This document shows, piece by piece, positions 1 to 7,486 of a DNA stretch of 13,134 bases. The stretch comes from Bremia lactucae (taxonomy: Eukaryota > Oomycota > Peronosporomycetes > Peronosporales > Peronosporaceae): NCBI RefSeq assembly GCF_004359215.1, contig NC_090610.1:10093664-10106797 (forward strand). The letters are read 5' to 3'. Made by a program: the position numbers and the translations under genes. The stretch's first letter is position 1; each line of letters starts with the position of its first letter. Below the pieces are notes generated by a model that saw only the letters and a program-made list of their open reading frames with translations, did not search any database and was not told the origin of the DNA.

Positions 1-290
1 GTAGATAATATTTGGAGAATATTATTTTACGTAGTAATAATCGGAAAGCTTATCCATTGGTAACTATAGGCCATTATATCTACTTGCTCATCGGTCTAGT
101 CAGCGCTAAACGCGCACAAAGACAGAGACAGATAAGACTTTAAGACATGTTTGTATTAATTTAAAAGTTTGTATTTTAAAGCATGTGTTATGAAGAGAGT
201 ACGTGCTAGTGTACGTGAGGCACCACTCGCACTGAGGTAGTGCGAGTGGACTTGTACTGAAACAGTAATAGTCGGCAGTGCCCCGTTACA
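1..290 (+). repeat. LTR of gypsy family 1, left end cut by window
   Basis: This stretch aligns with the right 370 bp of the complete LTR at 9280-9716. Shared blocks include the first 30 bases, the 'cttatccattggta' segment, 'cagataagacttta', and the whole 3' end from 'gtgtacgtgaggcacc' to the terminal CCCCGTTACA at 281-290. It is about 80 bp shorter than the matching part of the other copy, because the AT-rich middle has been lost. The first ~67 bp of the LTR lie outside the window. Beyond its right end there is no gag leader: the next bases belong to a minus-strand RT fragment. It is therefore the right LTR of an element lying to the left, a solo LTR, or the 5' LTR of a rearranged copy. Confidence 0.9.
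223..249 (+). other. LTR hairpin, 11-bp perfect stem
   Basis: CCACTCGCACT (223-233) pairs perfectly with AGTGCGAGTGG (239-249) around the loop GAGGT. The equivalent place in the other LTR copy (9648-9675) also folds. There T238 is replaced by C, which turns a possible G-U pair into G-C, and one A is bulged. Conservation of the fold in two diverged copies suggests a structured RNA element near the 3' end of the LTR. Confidence 0.7.
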
Positions 291-575
291 TTTGCTCGGG
301 CATTACAAGTTTCTGTGGGTACAACTACCCCCTAAAAGCATACCGCTTGAAGTTACTGCTGAAAACGAAACGTCATGTTCACGCGTAAGAATCAAATGAA
401 ATTTACACATCAGACATATGGTTGAAGAGATGGTACTTGTTGACATACCATCAATGACTACGTCATTTATCGGTATAGGCATTTGAGGCGGTACCGTTGT
501 AGCGCTCGATTCATAAACGCCTGCACAGTTTGCCACCTTTGCGCACGCCAATCGTCGATTAGTGTGGGATAATCA
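291..575 (-). pseudogene. Gypsy RT fragment (palm/fingers), inverted
   Basis: Read on the minus strand, this translates to a Ty3/gypsy RT segment that lines up with element B at about 12370-12625. Recognisable pieces are a PIP motif after the fingers, 'DGMSTSTI', the motif A region, 'LTREHDV' and 'SGMLLGG' (equivalent to SGMLWKW in B). The catalytic Asp of motif A is lost: the stretch reads S-T-I-C-L-M where the family has S-S-M-D-L-M. Homology runs right up to the LTR edge at 291; the last bases, read as 'CTTGTAATGCCCGAGCAAA', match B's CTTAGCAATGCCCCTGCAAC. One longer frame (551-303) spans most of it. It is a dead fragment oriented opposite to the RT remnant that follows. Confidence 0.8.
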
Positions 576-597
576 ACTTCTAATCATGCCCGCTGCG

Positions 598-1558
598 AAA
601 CGATTTTCTAACACTTATGCGTAAGCATAAGTTATGTGCAAATCTCAAGAAGTGCATATTCGCTGCATACTTTTTGGGTGCATCGTGGGTAAACACGGTG
701 TAAGACCTGATCCTGCAGACAAGGCAATTACCACTAACCTGTCCAGTCGATATAAAAGGTCTTTGGAAATTCCTCGGTTTAGCTGCGTACTTACATAAGG
801 TACTCGCACAACACTTCCGAAGTAAAGGCAGATATTTCGTGTTATAAAGAAAAGCGTAAATGGTCTTGGAACGCTGATTGTCAGCATTCCTTTTTAGGGC
901 ATTTAGCAAAGCCCCATGCAATCGCCAAACTCAATGGTTCCAGTCCAAGCCAGACCATATATTTGGTCTGTGACGCCAGCGATATTGCAATCAGCTGTAT
1001 GTTAATGCAATATGACACAGACGGCGCAGATCGCGTTTTCTGCTATCAGTCGCGCAATCTTTAACCAGCTGAGCGCAGTATTCAGGGTATGACAAAGAAT
1101 ATCTTGCCATAATATATGCACTGGCTAAGTTTATGGTCTATCTCTCAGAAGATAGACCGTTAATTGTTTTTACGGACCACGCGTCTTTACCCACGAACGA
1201 TATCAGTCCACACCTCTCGAAAAGAATATCGAGACGATTATATTTCCTCGCGAAATATAACTTTCCTTGACACATAAACAAGGACGACTAAATGTCGTCG
1301 CTGATACCCTTACATGGAGGCCGATTATGAGCCGGCTGCGCAAATTAACTGTGAAGATAATATCTGTTGCAAAACTAAGTGTTCCGCCATCGCCATTACT
1401 TGACGACGTAAGATAACCCTAAAAAAAAGATTAATAAAAGTTTATAAATCAACTCAGAAATCCATCACAATATTACTTGAGATGATTGTCGAAATTGTAT
1501 CGATCTCTTCAGATTGATTCACAACACGAAATGGTTTGTTGTATCATACAGTCATTGC
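598..1558 (+). pseudogene. Gypsy family 1 pol remnant: RT thumb, RNase H, integrase N-terminus
   Basis: From ~600 the sequence aligns with B from ~12820: RT connection motifs 'HKLCANLKKC', 'LGCIVGKHGVRPD'. RNase H follows, with the catalytic carboxylates still visible: Asp at 972-974 in V-C-D-A-S-D, Glu at 1097-1099 in Y-D-K-E-Y-L, and Asp at 1175-1177 in F-T-D-H-A-S. The RNase H C-terminus 'LNVVADTL' and 'RPDYEPAA' (one base lost near 1324) precede a linker. The pre-integrase segment 'FTTRNGLLYHTVIA' ends exactly where the next LTR begins at 1559. Many stops and frameshifts are present, for example the TAA after 'YQSRNL' and single-base losses near 1078 and 1324. No single frame covers the fragment. 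Bases 576-597 are unassigned junction sequence. Confidence 0.85.
613..632 (+). repeat. Perfect hairpin ACTTATGC/GCATAAGT
   Basis: An 8-bp perfect stem with loop GTAA lies inside the RT remnant. The homologous site in element B (from about 12831) has the same stem with one A-A mismatch. Other strong stems in this remnant are 868-877/881-890 (10 bp, one mismatch), 1135-1143/1150-1158 (9 bp, perfect), 1238-1246/1252-1260 (9 bp, perfect) and 1283-1288/1294-1299 (6 bp, perfect). Confidence 0.75.
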
Positions 1559-1848
1559 TGTGACAGGGTCACACAGCAACTCACAGATGAAGTTTTAAAA
1601 TGTTATGTATTGAGATATTTTAGCAGTCTAACTACAATAATAAAGCAGGCTACTAAATGCTACTAATCTAGTACTACTAAATAATCATACTCTGTACTTG
1701 AGGGGCCGACACGTGTCATTAGTACCTGTCTGAGTCATAACGATAACCCAGGTATATTCCCTGATGTACTGATACAGATCCCGACTATATAAAACTGATA
1801 AAATATCCTTAGTGTGTCACTGCACCAGTCACATGTGACCCCGTTACA
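1559..1848 (+). repeat. 5' LTR of gypsy element C
   Basis: The left end TGTGACAGGGTCACA (1559-1573) is the inverted complement of the right end TGTGACCCCGTTACA (1834-1848) at 13 of 15 positions. The unit starts with TG and ends with CA, as LTRs do. It begins precisely where the family 1 integrase homology stops, and a gag gene begins about 230 bp downstream. The body is AT-rich and contains a TATA box. No second copy is present in the window because element C is truncated, so the boundaries rest on terminal symmetry and context and not on a direct repeat pair. Confidence 0.7.
1786..1794 (+). promoter_or_regulatory. TATA box in LTR C
   Basis: TATATAAAA sits 55 bp before the right end of the LTR, a reasonable place for the promoter driving the element C transcript. 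The start site itself cannot be placed from the sequence. Confidence 0.45.
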
Positions 1849-1859
1849 CCCTCCCACAC

Positions 1860-1881
1860 CCAAATAGGAAACACTATTTGG
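1860..1881 (+). other. Hairpin just downstream of LTR C
   Basis: CCAAATAG (1860-1867) pairs perfectly with CTATTTGG (1874-1881) around the loop GAAACA. It lies 12 bp after the LTR, where primer binding and RNA packaging signals normally sit. No convincing tRNA complement directly abuts the LTR; a TGG that could start a primer-binding site occurs at 1879-1881, inside this hairpin. Confidence 0.5.
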
Positions 1882-2078
1882 TGGGAACGGGGACCTGAAG
1901 GGAGGTGACACAACGAGTCTGCCACGCTGGCACCCACACACGCAGAACCACCGCAGCGACCACAATGACGACCGACCCCAAGATGCCCCGAGGGCACTCG
2001 CAGACCACGACGCCATCGACTGAAACAGTCACCACAACGACAGGCGTCACGACGTTCATCGGGCATGTCTCAGAAAGA

Positions 2079-2960
2079 ATGATTAGCCTGTTAGGTGGGG
2101 AGACTTTTGTCGGGTTCTCTTTCCTGACTGCCGATCAACAGAGCGCTCGAACTGAGCGCTTCGAGCGTTACGAGTCCTCTCGCTTTGCTCACGTGAGTAC
2201 GGCGGCGCAGGATGCCGCACGTACGGCAGTGAGAGCGGAGGCACAGGGTACCTCTTTGACGCCGGCATCGTAAGCGCCGCGTTCAAATATGCCAAAGCCT
2301 GTGAAGATCTGCGTTCCCAAGTTTGACGGGAAGGAAGCGGATTGCTTGGTCTTCTGGATCCGGGAGATAGAGATTTTGCTGAGCGAAGGCCCGATTCGCG
2401 ATGCGAGTTCTCAAGTGACCTTTGCTCTATCGAACCTGGGAGGTCGGGCAAGGGCGTAGGCTATGGCCAAGGAGACGTCTACCCCAGGATACTTTGTCTC
2501 GTGAGGCTCATGGCTCAGGAGTTGCGAACGATGTTTCTGATCGCCAACGTGGCCGACCATCATCGGTCGTTATTCTTGCGGAGCAAGCAAGGTATTCGGT
2601 CTTTACAGGATTATGTTATGGAGCTCCAACATTTGGAGGCCGCCATGGCCGGGGCTCCGTTGTCGGAAGACGTAAAGGTCACGGTGTTCATGGTGGTGTC
2701 CGAGTCGGTCCTGTTCGCATTGAAATCTTTCGCCGCCAAGCGACTACGTTCAACAAAACTGTGCACATAGCTTTTCTTGAAGACCACTTGCACGGGATCT
2801 GCCCAGCGCCACGTCGGTTCGACGGAATTCAACGAAGGCCTCACCCCTATGTAGATATCATCGGTCGAACGGGCGCGTCTACGCTGGGATAATTCGAAGG
2901 CCAGTGGCCGCTGTTTCGGGTGAAATGCGCTTGGGCATTAACGCAGAAACTGCCCCAAGA
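2079..2960 (+). pseudogene. gag: Element C gag (capsid and zinc knuckle), broken
   Basis: Gag forms the virus-like particle that packages element RNA. The ATG at 2079 opens a segment with 'ADQQSARTERFERYES', stopped by TAA at 2271. The same frame resumes at 2289 with 'PKPVKICVPKFDG' and 'ALSNLGGRARA', the retrotransposon Gag core. TAG replaces Trp near 2457 and TGA replaces another near 2502. The frame then moves to 'LFLRSKQGIRSLQDYV' and 'AAMAGAPLSEDVKVTVFM' (to ~2692), and moves again to 'GPVRIEIFRRQATTF'. A CCHC zinc knuckle is readable at 2912-2953 as C-F-G-stop-N-A-L-G-H-(4)-C: the second Cys has become TGA. An upstream frame from 1905 is open but has no family resemblance before 2079. 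Confidence 0.85.
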
Positions 2961-3194
2961 ATACATGGAAGGTAGTCCATGGCAAGCCTGCTTTGACGAA
3001 GCAAACTCTGAACACAGTGAGCGTTGTAGAGTTGGGAAACGAAGTCTCCTGGTAGGTGCGGGACATCCTACTGGGAGGTCACTAGCTCTCAAGAAAGTAG
3101 GACGGTTACCTCCTCCTCTTCCTGGAGAACAAGCCCGAGGACAACACTGTTGTGTTTGTATGTGGCCGCTGTGCGATCAAATTTGGTGGTAGTT
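2961..3194 (+). pseudogene. Element C Gag-protease linker, degenerate
   Basis: This stretch joins the zinc knuckle to the protease. A readable segment 'GHPTGRSLALKKV' followed by an acidic/proline-rich piece is typical of the poorly conserved linker in these elements. I see no catalytic motif, and the frame changes at least once before the protease. Confidence 0.5.
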
Positions 3195-3690
3195 ACCGAT
3201 ATGGGTAAGGGGTACGAAGACCCCATGACGGTCTTGATTGACTCGGGCGCGTAATACAACTTCGCGTTTACGGCCACCGTGGAGAAAAATCAAGCGTTGA
3301 ACGCTAAGGCTATTGAAGACTCAAAGAGCACAGCAAGGTGTCCGTTCGCCTAGCGACAGGATCAATCGTGTCGACTCGTAAGGTTTTGTTACCCTTAATA
3401 ATCAAATTTGATGGGTTTGACTCGGATGAACCGTTCATTGTCTTGGATATGGACGATCGGTATGATCTCATCCTTGTGATGCCATGGCTTATGAAGCATG
3501 AGCCATCGATCGACTAGCGTATCGCACCGTGGGTGCTAGTCACAAACCACTCGTGAGCAAGCCTCGGTGGGTAATGTCCCCTCCTCGTCACGCGATAAAT
3601 TTGTGCGCTAACATCGCATTCCACGCTCGGACCGTCTCTTTGCCGGTTCAGCGGAGGTAGTGTATGAAGAAGGCCGTGGAGTATCGACTG
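3195..3690 (+). pseudogene. Element C aspartic protease, broken
   Basis: The retropepsin cleaves the Gag-Pol polyprotein. The active site triad is visible as L-I-D-S-G-A with Asp at 3240-3242, and is followed immediately by a TAA (3252-3254). After a frameshift a long open stretch (about 3336-3513) reads 'VSVRLATGSIVSTRKVL', 'FDSDEPFIVLDMDDRYDLIL' and 'MPWLMKHEPSID'. The last is the hydrophobic-hydrophobic-G-like flap end (here V-M-P-W, with V in place of the usual G). A TAG at about 3514 replaces the expected Trp. A further conserved tail, 'SPPRHAINLCANIAFHAR', follows to about 3640. The protease domain is unmistakable but cannot be translated in one frame. Confidence 0.85.
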
Positions 3691-4411
3691 GGGCCTTAGT
3701 AGGTGTAAATGCTGGGTCAGCCTCCACAAAGGAAGTCGAGATCGAGGGTAGGATAGCGCAAGCGGTAGTGCTGCGGTAACTACTTCTGAGGAATTTTTTG
3801 TAGCTGTGCGACGCGCAAATGAAGGAGTCGTGTTTCCTCTTAAATCGAAAGTCGCAACCGTGGGCGGTTGCGCACAGGAAAGTGCTGTTGTCACTTTTGC
3901 TTAAGAAGGCGATATCGCTCGGTGACACGTTAGTGAAGGAGATGCGTTTCCTCATTCATTACCATTGGGGGGGGGGTACGCAAGCAGTAATGCTGTGTCA
4001 ACTACTGTTCAGGAAGATGCAGTCGTTGAGCGATGCTCACGTAAAATAGACGGGCTCACTCCTTCACAGGAAATCGCAGTCGTTGAATGACGCGTAAAGG
4101 GTGGTTAGGCTGGGTCAGTCTTCACCCAGAAGAACGCAGTCGCTGGGCGACGCGCACGTGAAGAAGATGAATTCACTCCTTCACAGGAAATCGCAGTCAT
4201 TGGACGACGCGTAAAGCTTGGTGAGGCTGGGTCAGTCTCCACCCAGGAAGAGGCAGTCGCTGGGCGACGCACACGTGATAAATATGGGTTTTCTTTGTCA
4301 CAGGAAAACGCAGTTGGTAGACAGCGCGTACAAGGCGGTGAGACTGGCTCCGTTCTCGCACAGGAAGGCGTAAAAGCACGTCGATACGCAAAATGGGGCT
4401 GGTTCAGCTTC
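3690..4411 (+). pseudogene. Element C repeat-bearing linker between protease and RT
   Basis: This is a coding spacer built of a degenerate tandem repeat with the consensus Q-E-x-A-V-x-G-R-R followed by a variable tail. From 4010 to the TAA at 4412 the frame is continuous except for two stops (CGA to TGA in 'VVE-stop-RV', and GAG to TAG one repeat later). Upstream, from ~3690, older copies are readable with more damage ('GSAAVTTSEEFFVAVRRANEG', 'VATVGGCAQESAVV'). A run of ten G at 3967-3976 lies at a frame change. The role of this domain is unknown to me. It sits where these polyproteins carry a variable connector, so a spacer or host-interaction role is only a guess. Confidence 0.7.
4010..4411 (+). 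repeat. Coding tandem repeat, alternating 57- and 60-bp units
   Basis: Unit starts (the CAG of the Gln-Glu pair) fall at 4010, 4067, 4127, 4184, 4244, 4301 and 4361, giving spacings of 57, 60, 57, 60, 57 and 60. The array is therefore 117-bp dimers of a 19-residue and a 20-residue module, all multiples of three. Odd units resemble each other more (QE-x-A-V-A-G-R-R-x-R at 4127 and 4244), as do even units (QEIAV at 4067 and 4184). This indicates that the dimer was the amplified unit. Weaker units extend left to about 3700. Confidence 0.8.
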
Positions 4412-4760
4412 TAAATTGGAGATCATATTCGCGGATCAACATGACATGGAAGCGATTGCGGTGGAACCGCTTCCTAAGCTCGAAGAATTGTACGAGCTTG
4501 AGAAGACATCCCAAAGAGAATTCCTAGCGGACCTCAAGGATGCGTTGCGAGAAGATGTGGTCCTGATACGTTGCGAAGCGACGTCTGTGGAGTTGAATGC
4601 CTCTTCGGTCATTGACCCTGAGGTGTTGGACAAGAAGAGCAAGGCTCATCGTCAGAAGAGGTACGGCTCGACCATCCTGAAGTATCCAAGGGATCCAATT
4701 TATCCTCTGTGTGAGGATTTTGCGGATGGGGTCTCAGGAGACCCTCAGTCGGTGTAACCT
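4412..4760 (+). pseudogene. Element C pre-RT linker
   Basis: The frame is shifted by one base relative to the repeat array. It reads 'KLEIIFADQHDMEAIAVEPL', an acidic helix-rich middle, then 'EVLDKKSKAHRQKRYGSTIL' and 'YPRDPIYPLCEDFADGV', ending at TAA 4755-4757. The last part corresponds to the N-terminal edge of the RT domain of this family. The frame is open for 113 codons from a TTG, not an ATG, so it was part of a polyprotein and not a separate gene. Confidence 0.7.
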
Positions 4761-5570
4761 CCGGATCGGGGTGTACGCCACGAGATTGATCTGGAGCCGG
4801 GTACAAAGTACTGTAGGACACACCAATGGCCACTGCTTAAGGAGCAAGTGGACAACATCGTCGCATTCTTTGCGAAAAGCTTGCAGCAGGCCTTGTCCAA
4901 TAGTCAAAATCGCCACACTCGTCGCCTACATTTTGTGTGAGTAAACCCAATGGAAAATAGTGCACGGTTCATGCATTTAACAAGCTGAATGCGGTTGCAA
5001 TTCCGGCAGCTACGCTTAATTCTCGGAAGGTTGTGCTGCAGAACAACATGGCCGGATGCAGTATTTTTACCGCGCTCGACATGGTGGACGGCAATTATTA
5101 ATTACCCATGGGGGAACCAGATATTTCTCTCACAGCAGTGAGTTCCCTCAGTGGGATGTTGTGGGAATGGTTGGTCATGCCCCAAGAACTTTTCAACCCA
5201 CCAGCTACTGGTAATAGGCTGGTTACGCAACTCTTTCGACCGATGCGGCACTTCGCGCAGGCGTATTTCGACGATATATACGTTCACAGCAAGGCTGAAG
5301 GAAGGTATAACGGATGTTCAGGTGCATATCGAACACCTTCGAGCGGTGTTGATGTGTATGCACGAGAATCGACTTTGTGCGAATATCAACAAGTGCCTTT
5401 TTGGGGCGAAATAGGCTCACGTTTTGGGATGTTTCATTGGGAAGGGTGAAATCCGTGCGGATCCAGAGAAGATTCCTGCAATTGAACAATGGTCAACGCC
5501 GTCATTGCAGAAGGATTTACGCAAGTGGTTGGTCTCGCGAATTTTTTGCACAAGTAAAGCAAGAATAACG
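4760..5570 (+). pseudogene. Element C reverse transcriptase, broken
   Basis: The gypsy RT motifs appear in order across several frames. They are 'PDRGVRHEIDLEPGTKYC' and 'QWPLLKEQV' (fingers); 'FNKLNAVAIP'-like sequence near 4970-5005; motif A 'FTALDMVDGNY' with its catalytic Asp at 5078-5080 followed by a TAA; 'SGMLWEWLVMPQ' (~5151-5187); and the catalytic Y-F-D-D at 5264-5275. The connection 'VHIEHLRAVLMCMHENRLCANINKC', 'LGCFIGKGEIRADPEKIPAIEQW' and 'LQKDLRKWLGLANFLHK' follows. Both catalytic motifs survive, but at least five frame changes and several stops rule out a product. Confidence 0.88.
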
Positions 5571-5712
5571 CAAAGATGACCAGGCCATTGACCAACTTGC
5601 TGAAGAACGATGTGATTTGGTCGTGGAATGAGAAGGCTCAACATGCTTTTAAAGCTATTTAGTTGAGCCTACAGTCGACACCAATATTAGCGTTGCCGGA
5701 CGATCGGCATAC
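5571..5712 (+). pseudogene. Element C RNase H start, truncated at the copia junction
   Basis: After the RT connection, 'MTRPLTNLLKNDVIWSWNEKAQHAFKAI' and then 'LSLQSTPILALPDD' lead into the RNase H domain. Homology stops at about 5700, before any RNase H catalytic residue. From there the plus strand makes no sense, while the minus strand reads as copia RT. Integrase and the 3' LTR of element C are absent from the window. Confidence 0.8.
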
Positions 5713-6310
5713 CCACCTACAACAACAATATCAGTGTTGTCGCGTTTCCAATAAATACACATGTCTGAGATGCATTGCCGGAAACCTGCTTCTTCCCGTT
5801 TTTGATGCAGCAATTGGCTCCAAAAACGCCCGGCTTGTTTCATGCCGTACAAACTTTTTCATAATTCTAATACAACTTCTTGTTTGTCTTTGATGCCCAA
5901 ATGTTTAAGATTTCAGTACCCAATTCCATCGACTGCAGTACGTGGTGATATATCCTTAATCCTGGATCCGCCTCAACGTAAGCATTTGAAATATATCCAT
6001 GCTGTGCTGGAAATCCCCATGTGGCCGCCAATGCCAGCATCACTTTAACTGTTGACATACCCATAAAAGCAGCACAAGTGAATTCATAATCAATTCCATA
6101 TACCTGCTCATTACCACATGCCACAAGCCTGAACTTTAATCGTTCGATGTCTCCATTAGAATCAGTCTTCGTCTTGTACACCCATTTTGTGTGTAAGGCG
6201 TTAATGTGGGGCGGTCGCTAATCAATATCCACACCCCATTATATTTCAATGCCTTCAATTATTCAGCCATTGCTATCTTTTACCCTTCGCATTTCGAACT
6301 TTTCATGGCT
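5700..6310 (-). pseudogene. Copia reverse transcriptase, truncated
   Basis: RT copies element RNA into DNA. From about 6300 downward the minus strand reads 'VYERDPQHYGEAMKSSK', then 'YKTKTDSNGDIERLKFRLVACGNEQVYGIDY' (6181 on), 'STVKVMLALAATWGFPAQHG', 'SNAYVEADPG', and after a frameshift 'SLYGMKQAGRFWSQLLHQK' (around 5855), 'SDMCIYWKRDNTDIVVVG'. The motif A catalytic Asp is lost: the family has H-G-D-I-P-N-A-Y where this reads H-G-Y-I-S-N-A-Y. The next residues, G-Y-A-D, are the start of the catalytic Y-V-D-D box, but the second Asp is not there and homology ends in the fusion with element C. Confidence 0.87.
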
Positions 6311-6845
6311 TCACCATAATGCTGAGGGTCCCTTTCGTAGACATAGGCAACGACTTGCGCAGGTCTCATTGGCTCCTCCCGAGCCTGTATTACTTCATTT
6401 GACCTGGCTTTAATTCTCGTTTGATGCACATCTCTTTTTCAGATCTTAGTCTTTTTAACACCTTCCTTGATAATGGGTTTTGAATTAAAATCTACTTTTC
6501 CTCGATCTTCGAAAGCCAATATTCTCTGAAGTTGATTATTCTGGTCCGTGCTCAAAGTTTCAGTATTCTGCACGTGTTGTGTAACCGTGACCTTATTGGC
6601 TTTCTGTATGAAAGCCCTGAAACCCCTGATTTCATCACTTTTTCCAATGATAACCCCTACCTGAAATCGTTGTGCAAGTGAATTTTTGCCTGGGTTTCGA
6701 TACACGGTACACACGAAACCGAAGGCCACAATGTCCCGTAAATCTGCCATTTGATTTGTTAGCACTTCGATTGGTGATGCCCGTTTTGCATTTGCACTCA
6801 TAAGACTACGATTTAAAATGTAGGCGGCGATTCTACGGCAATCCC
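6311..6845 (-). pseudogene. Copia integrase C-terminal region and linker
   Basis: The minus strand reads 'AAYILNRS', 'ANAKRASPIEVLTNQMADLRDI', 'GFVCTVYRNPGKNSLAQRFQVGVIIGKSDE' and 'VTVTQHVQNTETL', the segment after the integrase catalytic core in oomycete-type copia elements. One frame is open from 6801 to 6439. A charged linker leads on to RT. No catalytic residues lie here. Confidence 0.8.
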
Positions 6846-7440
6846 CTAAAATGATAAAGGTAACCGACTAGCGAATATCATTGACCTTGCCATGTTTAAA
6901 CTCGTCCTGTGCATACGCTCTGCTTTGCCATTCGAAGCTTGATTGCGAGCTTCGCTGACTTGACGAGCTGCTCTGATGGTTTTGCAAAATAAATCCACAT
7001 TTTCGTATTCAACACCTCCATCTGTACGCAATACGTAAATCTTAAATCCAAATCTCCTTTCGAAAAACGCTTAGAAGTGTTCAAACTTCTTTGCTGTCTT
7101 ATGCTTTGTTGGTGCCAAAAATACCCTGCAATAGTTGGATTTGTGATCGAAAGTTGACTAGTACCTATTTCCATGTCTGTCCTTAGGCGCATAGGACCCT
7201 TCAAATATGAACAGACTACCCCCCCCCAATTCGATCTATTAGGGAGTTGATACCTGTTACTATTTTTGACTGAGCGTTTTTGGTCTGCTTTCCTTGAGCA
7301 CACGATATACATGTTGATCTTGAGAAGCTCGTAATCACAATGTTAGAGTCTGGCTCCTTTGCCATCAGTTCAATGGTGTCATACGAAAGATCACCCAACC
7401 TTTAATGAAAATGATACAATGTACCACTTTGGATGTCGGT
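6846..7440 (-). pseudogene. Copia pre-integrase and integrase core, broken
   Basis: Integrase inserts the DNA copy into the genome. 'GDLSYDTIELMAKEPDSN' is followed by the C-I-S-C pair of the HHCC zinc domain (Cys codons at about 7309-7311 and 7300-7302) and 'AQGKQTKN'. A run of nine C on the plus strand (7219-7227) causes a frameshift. Next comes 'VVCSYLKGPM', in which the first catalytic Asp is Tyr (codon 7205-7207). Later 'RTDGG-EYEN' carries the second Asp (7020-7022) and 'ASNGKAERMHRT' the Glu (6918-6920), 33 residues apart. At least three frames are needed to read the domain. Confidence 0.87.
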
Positions 7441-7486
7441 CCTGGATGACTTGATCCTTCAGCAAGCACCCCGGTTATGACTTCTT

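Noticed and set aside
303..921. Minus-strand frames at 580-921 and 645-887
   Set aside because: They are antisense to the recognisable plus-strand RT remnant and resemble nothing; only the minus-strand frame within 303-551 has RT homology.
1905..2078. Open frame upstream of the element C gag ATG (Thr-rich)
   Set aside because: It is open but low-complexity and without family resemblance. It overlaps the leader, so it was not called as part of Gag.
4010..4411. Regularly spaced repeats suggesting a CRISPR-like array
   Set aside because: Units are contiguous, protein-coding in frame and alternate 57/60 bp without unique spacers; this is a coding tandem repeat inside a retrotransposon.
2079..5570. 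RIP-like mutation as the cause of the many stops
   Set aside because: Stops arise by several routes (TGG to TAG/TGA, CGA to TGA, GAG to TAG, TGC to TGA) plus many indels, so no single C-to-T process is evident.
5663..6048. Plus-strand frames past the element C end
   Set aside because: They are shadows of the copia RT encoded on the minus strand.
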